A stretch of DNA of 64,000 nucleotides from Beggiatoa leptomitoformis (GTDB lineage: Bacteria; Pseudomonadota; Gammaproteobacteria; Beggiatoales; Beggiatoaceae): the NCBI RefSeq assembly GCF_001305575.3, contig NZ_CP012373.2, positions 558,001-622,000 on the forward strand, given 5' to 3'. A model generated the notes under the pieces. It was given only the letters and a program-made list of their open reading frames with translations, did no database searches and had not been told where the DNA came from. Made by a program: the position numbers and the translations under genes. How positions within the stretch are numbered: the stretch's first letter is position 1; every line of letters starts with the position of its first letter. Shown in pieces: positions 33,755 to 42,900 of the stretch.

Positions 33755-35086
33755 TTATTCCATTTGTTGTGCAAACAAAGCAATTTTTTCATGCCATTCA
33801 TGCGTTTTTACCTGAATATCATGAACATTTAAAGAAATTAGCACACGCGATTTTAATAATTGCCGACCTGCAACCCACACATCCGTTACTTTATCCCGAC
33901 TAACGGTATAAACCAAGTGAGACAAGGCATTATAAATAGGTTGGGTTTCTAGTTCGCTCATATTAATAGCAACCAAATCCGCCGATTTACCCACCACTAA
34001 CGACCCTGTTATTTCCTCAATTCCTAACGCTTTTGCGCCGTTCAAGGTTGCCATGGTTAAGGCTTGGGCTGCTGAAACACTACGTGCATCATGGCTAACC
34101 GCTTTTGCTAATAATGCGGCTGTCCGCATTTCGCCCAACATGTCCAAATCATCATTACTCGCTGTACCATCAGTGCCTAAGGCAACATTAACACCCGCAT
34201 TTAATAATTTTTGCACGGGACAAAAACCACTTGCCAGCTTCATATTTGACTCGGGACAATGAACGACAGTAGCCTGATGCTCTGCTAACAAATTAATTTC
34301 TTCATCAGTCAATTGTGTTGCATGAACGGCTACTAGCCGTGAAGAAACCACGCCTAAACGTGCTAATCGGGCTAATGGACGCTCTTTATGATTGATAAAG
34401 GCTTGGTCAACTTCATCTTTTGTTTCATGTACATGGATATGAATAGGAATATTCAATGAATCCGCCATTTCCGCCCCTTGCTGCATGGGTGTATCTGAGA
34501 CGGTATAAGGCGCGTGCGGAGCAATGGCGGTGCGAATCAAGTGATGGTTTTTATAAATGGCGTGTACTTCATGCCCTTTTTGCAAATATTCATCAGGTGT
34601 TTGCGCTTGTATGGTTGGAAAATCTAATAAAATTAAGCCCAGTGTTGCCCTTATTCCTGCTTCGTTTACCACATCGCCTGCTACTTCTGGCAGAAAATAC
34701 ATATCGTTGAAGCATGTCACCCCACCGCGTAACATTTCTGCAATCGCAAGTCGCGTACCATCAGCAACAAATTCAGGACTCATAAAGGCTCTTTCAGCCG
34801 GCCAAATTCGTGTTGTTAGCCATTCGTGCAAGGGTAAATCATCAGCAAATCCACGCAGTAAAGTCATTGCTGCATGGGTATGTGCGTTAATCAAGCCCGG
34901 TATGACCACATGCGTTGCTAAACGATGCGTGACGCGCCCCAAATATCGGCTGGTTGCTTCTTCATTGGGTAAAATTTCCACAATTTTGCCATCATCAATA
35001 GCGATAGCGTATTGTTCATAGACCACGCCTTCAGGCTCAACGGGAATCACCCAACCGGCATAAATTAAAGTATCAACTGATTGCAT
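33755..35086 (-). CDS. mtaD: 5-methylthioadenosine/S-adenosylhomocysteine deaminase
   Basis: The 443-residue amidohydrolase has the metal site HTHAAMTLLRGFADD, HVHETKDEV, HATQLTDEEI and the catalytic-site segment LGTDGTASNDDLDM. These are the hallmarks of the TRZ/ATZ family members that deaminate methylthioadenosine or S-adenosylhomocysteine. Its likely job is to clear methylthioadenosine released by spermidine synthase (speE at 58.2 kb). It is a single gene converging with the unknown cluster. Other substrates within the family cannot be excluded. Confidence 0.9.
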   Translation of the reverse strand: MQSVDTLIYAGWVIPVEPEGVVYEQYAIAIDDGKIVEILPNEEATSRYLGRVTHRLATHVVIPGLINAHTHAAMTLLRGFADDLPLHEWLTTRIWPAERAFMSPEFVADGTRLAIAEMLRGGVTCFNDMYFLPEVAGDVVNEAGIRATLGLILLDFPTIQAQTPDEYLQKGHEVHAIYKNHHLIRTAIAPHAPYTVSDTPMQQGAEMADSLNIPIHIHVHETKDEVDQAFINHKERPLARLARLGVVSSRLVAVHATQLTDEEINLLAEHQATVVHCPESNMKLASGFCPVQKLLNAGVNVALGTDGTASNDDLDMLGEMRTAALLAKAVSHDARSVSAAQALTMATLNGAKALGIEEITGSLVVGKSADLVAINMSELETQPIYNALSHLVYTVSRDKVTDVWVAGRQLLKSRVLISLNVHDIQVKTHEWHEKIALFAQQME

Positions 35087-35119
35087 AATAAAGTTTATTT
35101 TGAGTTAAGTGAAAGGATA

Positions 35120-35138
35120 GTCTAAATCAGAATTCTCA
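35120..35138. repeat. Copy of dispersed short repeat GTCTAAATCAGAATTCTCA
   Basis: This 19-mer matches 36734-36752 at 17 of 19 positions. It lies in the 144-bp gap between mtaD and a lipoprotein gene. Confidence 0.5.
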
Positions 35139-35230
35139 AGCGCAGATAATGCTAAAGGGATAAAAATTGACTGAACTTTACCATAAAAGCACTCGCTATA
35201 CTTATTCAACATCATTAAATGATTAGCTTT

Positions 35231-35707
35231 TTATAAAACACTATCCACCATTAATATAAATTCCGCTGAAGCTTCATTGAGGTTAACCGTATAAACACCC
35301 GATTTAAGCCCTTGTATATTTAGGGAGATAATTTGTTCAATGAGTTGTGGTTGTTCTTGACAATTAACCCCATTTTGCGGGGTAGGCAGTAAGGTTAGGT
35401 TAAATGTATCATTCTGTATTTCTTCTGTAATATCACTGACAAGTAAACAATTGTTCGGTAATTCAATCTGAGCAATCGCATTAACTCGCATGGGATAAGT
35501 GTCTAATGTCACAATATCAAGTTGTTTAATATTGATATTTTTCTGCATCCGATTGACATGTGAAACGGTTGTTTGAGACGTTGCCTGTTGAACAACCGAC
35601 GCATTCGTCTCGACAGCCTTAACTTGCTTATCGCCATTAGGCGGTGAACAAGTGGTTAAAAATGCAATAGGAACAAGCAGTAAAATAACAGTAATAGGAT
35701 AATACAT
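35231..35707 (-). CDS. Hypothetical lipoprotein
   Basis: The 158-residue precursor starts with a hydrophobic signal and a plausible lipobox, FLTTC. The mature part has a Ser/Thr/Val-rich linker followed by an apparent beta-rich domain ending in GVYTVNLNEASAEFILMVDS. No family is recognised. It is a single gene just downstream of the insertion sequence, on the same strand, and appears intact, so the insertion fell outside its coding region but could have separated it from its promoter: only 91 bp lie between its start and the element. Confidence 0.7.
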   Translation of the reverse strand: MYYPITVILLLVPIAFLTTCSPPNGDKQVKAVETNASVVQQATSQTTVSHVNRMQKNINIKQLDIVTLDTYPMRVNAIAQIELPNNCLLVSDITEEIQNDTFNLTLLPTPQNGVNCQEQPQLIEQIISLNIQGLKSGVYTVNLNEASAEFILMVDSVL

Positions 35708-35830
35708 TACTAAAACTCCTAACCAACGGGCAAATAAGAATTACTGATTTTAAAATGGTTTAATCCTAAAAAACAGGATAATTTGGTCGCTATCAATAGA
35801 GCCTGTCATCAAATAAGAAGGGTTAAAGGT

Positions 35831-36163
35831 TCAAGCTAAAAGAATCAAGGTAGAAGCCAAATAAACCCCACTTAAGAAATTCCTAGCGCGTTTATCATAT
35901 CGTGTAGCTATAGCGCGGTATTGCTTTAATTTACCAAAGAAATGCTCGATTAAATAACGTGCCTTATAAAGGACTTTATCATAATAAGGTGGATTTAAAC
36001 GATTTTTCCTGAACGGAATCACAGGTTCTATGCCTTGCTGTTTTAAAACATCTCTAACCCGTTCATCTGCATCATAAGCCTTATCAGCCAATAAAGCGTT
36101 TGCCTTTATCTGAGGAATAAGAGCATCAGCCCCCTCAAGGTCGCTTGCCTGTCCCGCAGTCAA
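35831..36163 (-). CDS. IS5-family transposase, C-terminal frame (orfB)
   Basis: The 110-residue frame begins with [17 protein letters not shown] and carries the second and third parts of the DDE site: [14 protein letters not shown] with an aspartate and [26 protein letters not shown] with the glutamate. It has no ATG of its own and is most likely made only as a -1 frameshift fusion with the N-terminal frame. Confidence 0.88.
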   Translation of the reverse strand: MTAGQASDLEGADALIPQIKANALLADKAYDADERVRDVLKQQGIEPVIPFRKNRLNPPYYDKVLYKARYLIEHFFGKLKQYRAIATRYDKRARNFLSGVYLASTLILLA

Positions 36164-36579
36164 AAAAAAAGGGTCGGATTGCCCAGTGCGTCAACAACGG
36201 AGTTAATCTTGGTACTTAAACCCCCTGCGCTACGTCCAATGGCTTCATCTGCGCCACCACCACTACTATGTTGATGCGCTCTAACTATTGTGCTGTCTAT
36301 CATGGCATATTCATTATCGGCATCGGCACTTAGTATCTTGAAAACACGTTCCCAGACACCTTTCTTAGACCAACGACTGAAGCGGGTATGGACGACACGG
36401 AAATCACCAAAGCGTTCGGGGAGGTCGCGCCAAGGAATGCCACTGCGATAACGGAATAGAACAGCATCAATAAACAAGCGGTTATCTTTAGCCGTCATCC
36501 CGACATGTCCTTTACGCCCAGGGAGTAGCGGTTCTAGTTTTGACCATTGTTCATCGGTTAAGGCATAGCGACGACTCAT
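36160..36579 (-). CDS. IS5-family transposase, N-terminal frame (orfA)
   Basis: The 139-residue product starts [20 protein letters not shown] and contains the DUF4096-type helix-turn-helix region. [21 protein letters not shown] and the first catalytic aspartate, in [13 protein letters not shown], follow. AAGGA precedes the ATG at 36579. The frame closes with TGA immediately after a T9 run (A9 at 36162-36170). A -1 slip on this run continues the protein into the second frame as LTAGQ, as in other members of this group. Confidence 0.88.
   Translation of the reverse strand: MSRRYALTDEQWSKLEPLLPGRKGHVGMTAKDNRLFIDAVLFRYRSGIPWRDLPERFGDFRVVHTRFSRWSKKGVWERVFKILSADADNEYAMIDSTIVRAHQHSSGGGADEAIGRSAGGLSTKINSVVDALGNPTLFF
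36162..36170 (-). other. Slippery T9 frameshift site in the transposase
   Basis: Nine A on the plus strand give TTTTTTTTT on the coding strand just before the TGA of the first frame. Re-reading one base (-1) joins the two transposase frames into the complete DDE enzyme. A sequencing error cannot be excluded, but the position matches programmed frameshifting known for IS427-type elements. Confidence 0.7.
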
Positions 36580-36651
36580 TGTTTTATCCTTGGCGATATC
36601 TGGGTATATGATTATAATATAACATTTTTTACTATTTGATGACACGCCCTA

Positions 36652-37070
36652 AAACCAAAAGAAAAAATGTAAACTGAAAAAGTTCCAGCCATGTTAAAGC
36701 GATAAGGATAAGTCTTTTTCTTAATGCGAAGCTGTCCGAATCAGAATTCTCAGAATTAACAGAATTATCAATACCGTTGTTTTTTATCCTGCTCAACGCT
36801 AACAGTTCTGATTTAGACAAAAATTGTATTTATCCTTTATTTGTTTTTTAGCACTACCACAATATTTTTATCTTTCTTGATTTGATGCGATGAAACGTTG
36901 CAACACAAATGATAAGGTATAAATTTGTATATTTCTGTAAATATCCGTAAAATTTAATTAAACATGCCAAAATCAGGCATAAAACTTGTATTTTTAATAT
37001 TCAAACCTATTTTATAGAACGATTTATGAAATGCGTTCACTGTATTGTTTGTTGATGTCGGAGAAGAAAA
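36652..37070. other. Intergenic region with short repeats, no gene seen
   Basis: This 419-bp region lies between the insertion sequence and fmdB. It holds the inverted short repeat at 36734-36818 and the fmdB promoter; GGAGAAG precedes the fmdB ATG. I see no credible coding sequence; the minus-strand frame at 36632-36820 crosses the insertion sequence end and is not supported. Confidence 0.5.
36734..36818. repeat. Inverted copies of the dispersed AATCAGAATTCT-type repeat
   Basis: GTCCGAATCAGAA at 36734-36746 and TTCTGATTTAGAC at 36806-36818 are inverted copies (11 of 13 pairs). The left copy continues into TTCTCAGAATTAACAGAATTAT, which is itself an approximate 10-12 bp tandem repeat of CAGAATT. 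A direct copy is at 35120-35138. Confidence 0.55.
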
Positions 37071-37322
37071 ATGCCTATTTATGAATATCGTTGTGACAGT
37101 TGCAGTCATGAGTTAGAAGTTTTGCAAAAAATGAGTGAATCCCCTTTAGAAGTCTGTCCTGCTTGTCATCAGAAAACCTTGGTTAAATTAATTTCTGCGT
37201 CTGGTTTTCAATTAAAGGGAACAGGTTGGTATGTAACAGACTTTAAAGGGGATAAAAAAAAGACTGATAGCAACACACCCTCAGCAGCTAGCAAACCCAC
37301 CACCAGCACTAGCAGCGAGTAG
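37071..37322 (+). CDS. FmdB-family zinc ribbon protein
   Basis: The 83-residue protein has the family's N-terminus, MPIYEYRCDSCSHELEVLQKM, and a second CPAC pair, forming a four-cysteine zinc ribbon. The usual FQLKGTGWYVTDF segment and a Ser/Thr-rich tail follow. The family is widespread, often near aspartyl-tRNA synthetase and DUF502 genes, but its role is unclear; a regulatory function was proposed for FmdB. DUF2062 gene follows after 79 bp. Confidence 0.93.
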   Translation: MPIYEYRCDSCSHELEVLQKMSESPLEVCPACHQKTLVKLISASGFQLKGTGWYVTDFKGDKKKTDSNTPSAASKPTTSTSSE

Positions 37323-37401
37323 TGCTAATCAGAATGCAGGCTCTTAACGCGAGTTACATGGGCTTGCAATAGGCTTTCTTACACATGGTTTACTGATAAT
37401 A

Positions 37402-37938
37402 ATGGCGAAACACCTTTTTAAACGTTGGTTACCACAAGCGCATCATGTGAGAACAAATCCAAAATTACAATTTTTGGGAACATGGTTACAGGATGGAAAT
37501 TTGTGGCATTTAAACCGCCATTCTTTGTCAGGCGGTATGGCAGTAGGATTATTCGCTGCTTTTATTCCCATGCCTTTACAGATGTTACCTGCTGCAATCT
37601 TCGCCGTTTGGTTTCGCGTTAATTTACCATTGGCGGTTAGTCTGGTATGGATTACTAATCCTTTAACAATGCCACCTGTTTTTTATTTTGCTTATCGTTT
37701 GGGGAATTATTTGTTAGGCGGGGCAACTGAATATGAAACGTTTGAAATGTCAATGGACTGGTTCATTGATGCACTAGATAATATTTGGATACCCTTGTAT
37801 CTTGGTTCGTTGATATTATCCTGTCTATTTGCACTGTTAGGATATGTCATCACGCAAGGGTTATGGCGTTATTATGTTGTCCGCGCATGGCAAAAGCGCA
37901 AAGCACGTCGTTTAGCAATACCATTAAGAATAACGTGA
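37402..37938 (+). CDS. DUF2062 membrane protein
   Basis: The 178-residue protein has a basic N-terminus, the family's SGGMAVGLFAAFIPMPLQMLPAA hydrophobic block with a following LVWITNPLTMPPVFYFAYRLG, and a further membrane helix before a basic C-terminus. This matches DUF2062, small inner-membrane proteins of unknown function. It lies downstream of fmdB on the same strand and converges with csrA. Short arms CGTGATG/CATCACG at 37934-37969 may form its terminator. Confidence 0.88.
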   Translation: MAKHLFKRWLPQAHHVRTNPKLQFLGTWLQDGNLWHLNRHSLSGGMAVGLFAAFIPMPLQMLPAAIFAVWFRVNLPLAVSLVWITNPLTMPPVFYFAYRLGNYLLGGATEYETFEMSMDWFIDALDNIWIPLYLGSLILSCLFALLGYVITQGLWRYYVVRAWQKRKARRLAIPLRIT

Positions 37939-37980
37939 TGAGCTGATGGGAAAAACACAACACATCACGCTAATGATGCG

Positions 37981-38169
37981 TTAATGCGAATCGTCAGTGT
38001 TCGCTTTCTCTTGTTGAATGCGTTGATAAATCTCCTCGCGGTGAACGGCGACTTCTTTGGGAGCATTAACGCCAATGCGTACCTGATTGCCTTTCACACC
38101 TAACACCGTCACTGTGACATTATCCCCTATCATCAGTGATTCCCCAACACGCCTTGTCAAAATCAGCAT
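37981..38169 (-). CDS. csrA: Carbon storage regulator CsrA
   Basis: The 62-residue protein is a complete CsrA/Rsm[32 protein letters not shown] and [16 protein letters not shown]. It dimerises and binds GGA motifs in mRNA leaders to control translation. It lies 248 bp downstream of lysC in the same orientation, an arrangement seen widely in gammaproteobacteria. A good AGGAG precedes the start. Confidence 0.98.
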   Translation of the reverse strand: MLILTRRVGESLMIGDNVTVTVLGVKGNQVRIGVNAPKEVAVHREEIYQRIQQEKANTDDSH

Positions 38170-38380
38170 AGATTTTCTCCTGTTCCAAGCTATTCCATAC
38201 GGTGTCAGGTTACATCCTACATTCCTGTAACCTCTCCTTCCTTCGTGTTACCTAATTATTGTTATTGCTTTATCATTATTATACAAGTGATTACTTATAG
38301 ATATAGTTAAGTAACACTTTGAGTGTGACTTATCGATGTTTAGTATAGCCATCTTTTTATGATAATGGGGTATTACAAAC

Positions 38381-38411
38381 CGTGCGTTATCTTTTATAAA
38401 AATAACGCACG
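38381..38411 (-). terminator. Hairpin after lysC
   Basis: CGTGCGTTAT and ATAACGCACG form a perfect 10-bp stem just after the lysC stop codon on the minus strand. No T-tract follows the stem, so it may be a rho-dependent terminator or an mRNA 3'-end structure. Confidence 0.55.
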
Positions 38412-38417
38412 AGATGC

Positions 38418-39650
38418 CTACAATGTAGGAATTTTTTCTAAATCAAATGCCTGATGTAAAACACGTACCGCTAATTCTAAATATTTTTCGTCAATCACGA
38501 CAGAAATTTTAATTTCTGAGGTGGAAATCAGTTGAATATTAATCCGCTCTTCGGCAAGCGTCTTAAACATTTGGCTAGCAACCCCTGCATGAGAACGCAT
38601 CCCAATTCCAACCAGTGCGATTTTGGCGATTTTATCATCACCTTGAACGTCTTGCGCTTGGAGTTGTTTGGCAATATCTTGCAGAATACCAAAGGCTTTT
38701 TTGTAGTCATTACGATGAACAGTAAACGTTAAATCTGTTGTATCGCTACCCGTGCGAATATTTTGCACTATCATATCGACTTCAATGTTCGCCTCAGCAA
38801 TACCGCCTAACACTTGATAAGCAATGCCCGGTTTGTCTGGCACGCCTAAAATGGTTAGTTTGGCTTCATCACGGTTAAAAGCGATACCTGAAATTAAAAC
38901 TTGTTCCATTGAAGCATCCTCTGGCGCGATTAACGTACCTTTACTGTTTTCCTCAAATGACGATAAGACTCGAAGCGGAACGTTGTATTTACCTGCAAAT
39001 TCAACAGACCGAATTTGTAACACTTTCGAGCCTGAACTTGCCATTTCCAACATTTCTTCAAAGCTAATTTTATCCAACCGCCGTGCAGTGGGTACAACAC
39101 GTGGGTCGGTGGTATAAACCCCATCCACATCCGTATAAATCTGGCATTCATCCGCTTTTAAGGCAGCGGCTAATGCGACGGCTGTTGTGTCTGAACCACC
39201 CCGTCCTAGCGTTGTAATATTACCGTCTGCATCTACTCCTTGAAACCCAGCAACTACAACAACAGTTCCTTGTGCTAAGTCGCGGCGCATGGTTTGGTCG
39301 TCAATTTCTAAAATGCGGGCTTTGGTAAAGGCGTTATCGGTTAAAATTCGCACTTGTCCGCCTGTGTAAGAACGAGCAGGACAGCCTTTCGCTTCTAGTG
39401 CAATGGCTAACAAGCCTATCGTGACTTGTTCACCTGTTGCTAATAATGCGTCATATTCACGGGGTTTAGGCGGGTCGCTGATGCCTTTTGCTAAAGCGAC
39501 TAAACGATTAGTTTCGCCACTCATCGCAGAGACTACAACGACAATATCATGTCCCTGTTGACGGGCTGCAATCACTTTATCAGCAACATGTTGGATGCGT
39601 TCAATTGAACCAACCGACGTGCCGCCATATTTTTGTACAATGAGAGCCAT
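38418..39650 (-). CDS. lysC: Aspartate kinase
   Basis: The 410-residue protein has the catalytic domain with VQKYGGTSVGSIERIQ, VVVSAMSGETN, TLGRGGSDTTAVALAAAL and YTDVDGVYTTDPR. Two ACT regulatory domains follow in the C-terminal 150 residues. It phosphorylates aspartate at the start of lysine, methionine and threonine synthesis and is expected to be feedback-inhibited by lysine and/or threonine. The length and single-domain form match the Pseudomonas-type enzyme. csrA lies downstream. Confidence 0.97.
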   Translation of the reverse strand: MALIVQKYGGTSVGSIERIQHVADKVIAARQQGHDIVVVVSAMSGETNRLVALAKGISDPPKPREYDALLATGEQVTIGLLAIALEAKGCPARSYTGGQVRILTDNAFTKARILEIDDQTMRRDLAQGTVVVVAGFQGVDADGNITTLGRGGSDTTAVALAAALKADECQIYTDVDGVYTTDPRVVPTARRLDKISFEEMLEMASSGSKVLQIRSVEFAGKYNVPLRVLSSFEENSKGTLIAPEDASMEQVLISGIAFNRDEAKLTILGVPDKPGIAYQVLGGIAEANIEVDMIVQNIRTGSDTTDLTFTVHRNDYKKAFGILQDIAKQLQAQDVQGDDKIAKIALVGIGMRSHAGVASQMFKTLAEERINIQLISTSEIKISVVIDEKYLELAVRVLHQAFDLEKIPTL

Positions 39651-39813
39651 AATTTGTTTTTAATTATCTCCTGAAACATCACGGTAAAACGTCATTAAAC
39701 ACTATTTCATTTGAGAGTGAAAGTTAGGCATTAAGAAAATTTTTTAAGGGTGCGAGAATGGTTTTTGAAAAAATTGGCTAAACAGTGGTTGATAGACGCT
39801 TTATAAAAGTAAT

Positions 39814-39846
39814 ACAGATAGCATCCTTTGAATTGATGCTATCTGT
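39814..39846 (-). terminator. Terminator of the large hybrid kinase gene
   Basis: ACAGATAGCATC and GATGCTATCTGT form a perfect 12-bp stem about 95 bp after the kinase stop codon on the minus strand. The T-tract is weak. Confidence 0.6.
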
Positions 39847-39941
39847 TTGTAATGCAATATAAAATTTGTGTAAAATGTAGAGTGCATTGATGGTGGTGTA
39901 AAAGAGGATGACTGAATGAGTGCGTTCACGTTTTAGCAGTG

Positions 39942-42900
39942 CTATCCGTTTTTCTCTTCTTTGTGCTTATTGCGTATTTCTTCTAATAAATACTTAAGTT
40001 GTTCCAGTTCAAAGTTACGCGCAAGGGCCGTTAAATGTGTTAGAAAAGCACTAGCATCTGTGTAAGTTGTTGCTAATTGTTCGGCTTTCTCTAAAAAACC
40101 TTTTACTTTTCCAATACTGGCTAGTCGCCACAATTCATCCAAGTCGGCTAGTGGTAATAAGTGTGTCGCGGTTTCTTTGTAATAATGCGAAACAATTTTA
40201 TCGGTATGTGTTTGGTCATAAATCCAGTCAACTTGTGTGTAAAATTGGATTTTTTCTAATAATTTATTCACGTTAATGGGTTTTTCTAAAAAGTCGTTAC
40301 AACCAGCCGCCATAAAGTTTTCACGGGTATCTGTGAATACCGTTGCGGAAAGACCGATAATAATTAATCCTGCATTATTTTTTTGTCGTCGTAGTTGGCG
40401 CACACAGCTTTCACCATCTAAATAAGGCATTTTTAGGTCTATCAACATAATATCAAACGAGTGGGCTTGTACACTGGTTAGGGCTTCAAGCCCGTCATTG
40501 GCTTCTACTGTATTAAATCCTAAATTGTTTAAAAGACAAACCAGAAATTCACGGTTGCTGTTAGTATCATCAACAATCAGTATATTGCGTCTTCTACCTG
40601 TGTAACCAATAGCTTGTTGTATGACGGGTACTGTATTGTCTATCTGTTTATATTCTTTAACCGTCAGTGCAATTTCAAACCAAAATACACTGCCCTGTCC
40701 GACAACGCTTTGTACTTGTAATTGACCGCCCATCATTTCAACCAGTTTACGGCTAATAGATAGTCCTAGTCCTGTTCCTTCTATATTATTCGTTTGTGCA
40801 TTACGAACTTGTTCAAACGGCATAAAAATGGATTCTAGTTTGTCTCTTGGAATACCGATGCCTGTGTCTTCTACTTCAAAGCGGATGTTATTGTCATGAT
40901 AAATCGTTTTAAATGAGACATAGCCTTCAAACGTGAATTTTGTCGCATTGCTGAGTAAATTGAGCAAAACTTGACGCAAACGGGTTTCATCCGCATGGAC
41001 AAGCATGGGATATGTTCCTTGTTTATCAGTGGGTAATGAGGTTGGTGGTGGAATTTGTTGATAGACAAAATTAATGCCTTTTTGCTGTAAATGTTGTGAA
41101 AATAGCATAACAATTTCATTAATAAAGTCTGTAAGACAAAAATCTGTCGGTATCAGTTCTAATTTACCCGCTTCAATTTTGGATAAATCCAACACATCAT
41201 TAACTAGCGTTAGTAAATATTCCCCGCTTTTTTGCATGATGTGGATGAAGTGTTTTTGGTTTTCCGTCAAGGTATTATCACGCATAAGCAGTTGAGCATA
41301 GCCTAAAACACCATTAAGGGGAGTACGTAATTCATGGCTCATACTGGCTAAAAAAGCACTCTTAGTTTGATTGGCATTTTCGGCGGCTTCTTTCGCTTGT
41401 TTTAAGACTTTTTCTACCTGTTTATTTTCGGTGATGTCTAACGAAATAGAACCAACCAATGATTCATTATCTGTTTCTATTGGAAATAAGGTTGTCGCAA
41501 AATATCGTTCTCTTCCCGAGAAGGTTAAGCAATCTTCAACAAACAAAGATTGTTTGCTTTGAATGACGGTATTTATTTTGTCAGCAAAATCTTGTGACAT
41601 CTTGGGCGGAAGCATCCCCAAAACAGAGCGATTGACCAGTTGGGCAGGTGTTTTTTCCCATAATGCTTCCATTGCATGATTAATTAATAAGTACCGTCCT
41701 TGTGCATCTAAAATACTAATCGGGGTAGGACTATAATACAAAATACTTTCTAATTGACGTGTTGTTTTATGCAGTGTCTCTTCGGTTTGTTTACGGGCAT
41801 TAATGTTTTGAAAAGTAATTGTAAATCCATCGCTTAGCTTAACAGCAATCAGGTGATACCATGATGGATAATTGCCTAGATAATTAAAAAACAGCTCTTT
41901 GTCTAATAAAAACTCGGTTTCCACAACGGCAACATATTTGGCAAATAAACCATTAACTAAACTGTGAGGCATGATATTAAGCAATCGTTGCCCTATTAAC
42001 GAATGGGTATTTGTCTGAATCATCCTTTCTGCCATGTCATTGGCTAGAATAATTTCAAAATCAATGATATTGCCCATGGCATTTCGTACACTCTTAAACG
42101 CCATAATACCGTTCATCGCACTGTTTAATACCCCTTCCAACAATTGCTCGGCTTTTTTGCGTTGCGTGATATTTTGGGTAACTACCATGCCATTAATAAC
42201 TTGTCCCGCTGCATCACGAAGCGGTGTATAAGAAGCTATATAAACAAATTCATTCCAAGGCGTTTCTTGAACAATGCTTTCTCCTTGCAATACTCTTTTG
42301 TAAAGTGGTTCTAATAAATCAGCCAGATGTGTAGCAAAAATTTCGCGGGGAGTTTTACCCTCTAATTCCACTTTACATAATCCCGCCTCAGCTAATCCCA
42401 TGCCGTCAGCTAAGACATACCGTAAATTTTTATCAAAAAGAACAACCGCACCATTGGGAAAATTTTGTGCAATTGAACGGTAACGGGTTTCACTCAGGCG
42501 TAAGGCTTCTGTGGTTTGTTTACGCTGGGTAATATCTTGCAAACTAAACTGGACAAGCGTTTTTCCATCATGTTGAAATAACATTAAATAGACTTCTGCA
42601 TCCCACAATTCACCTGTTGGGCGTTGATGTCGCCACTCAAAAACATGTGACCCATGCGTCAGACAGTGTTGCAAATGGGTATGCACGACATCCGCAGAAT
42701 AAACACCATCCGCTTGAACCAGCGCGGAAACCGCTAAAGGGGTTTTTCCTAAAACCTCATCGCGTTGTGTAAAGCCATAAATATCAATGGCTGCTTGATT
42801 ACAATCAATAATTTTTTCTGTTTCTACCTCTAACACAATTAACGGGATACGCGAATCGGCAAATAAGATTTTGTTATAAGACTCACTGTCTCGTAATGCC

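Larger units (their letters stand above)
35799..36649 (-). mobile_element. IS5-family (IS427-group) insertion sequence, 851 bp
   Basis: The element is bounded by inverted repeats GAGCCTGTCATCAAATA (left) and GGGCGTGTCATCAAATA (right, read inward), which share TGTCATCAAATA exactly. The dinucleotide TA is present at both edges (35797-35798 and 36650-36651), the usual target of the IS427 group. Inside lies one transposase in two reading frames joined at a run of nine A (T9 on the coding strand). It appears complete and possibly active. Confidence 0.88.

Noticed and set aside
36632-36820. 62-residue minus-strand frame next to the insertion sequence
   Set aside because: It crosses the right end of the insertion sequence and the repeat region, with no family match or ribosome site.
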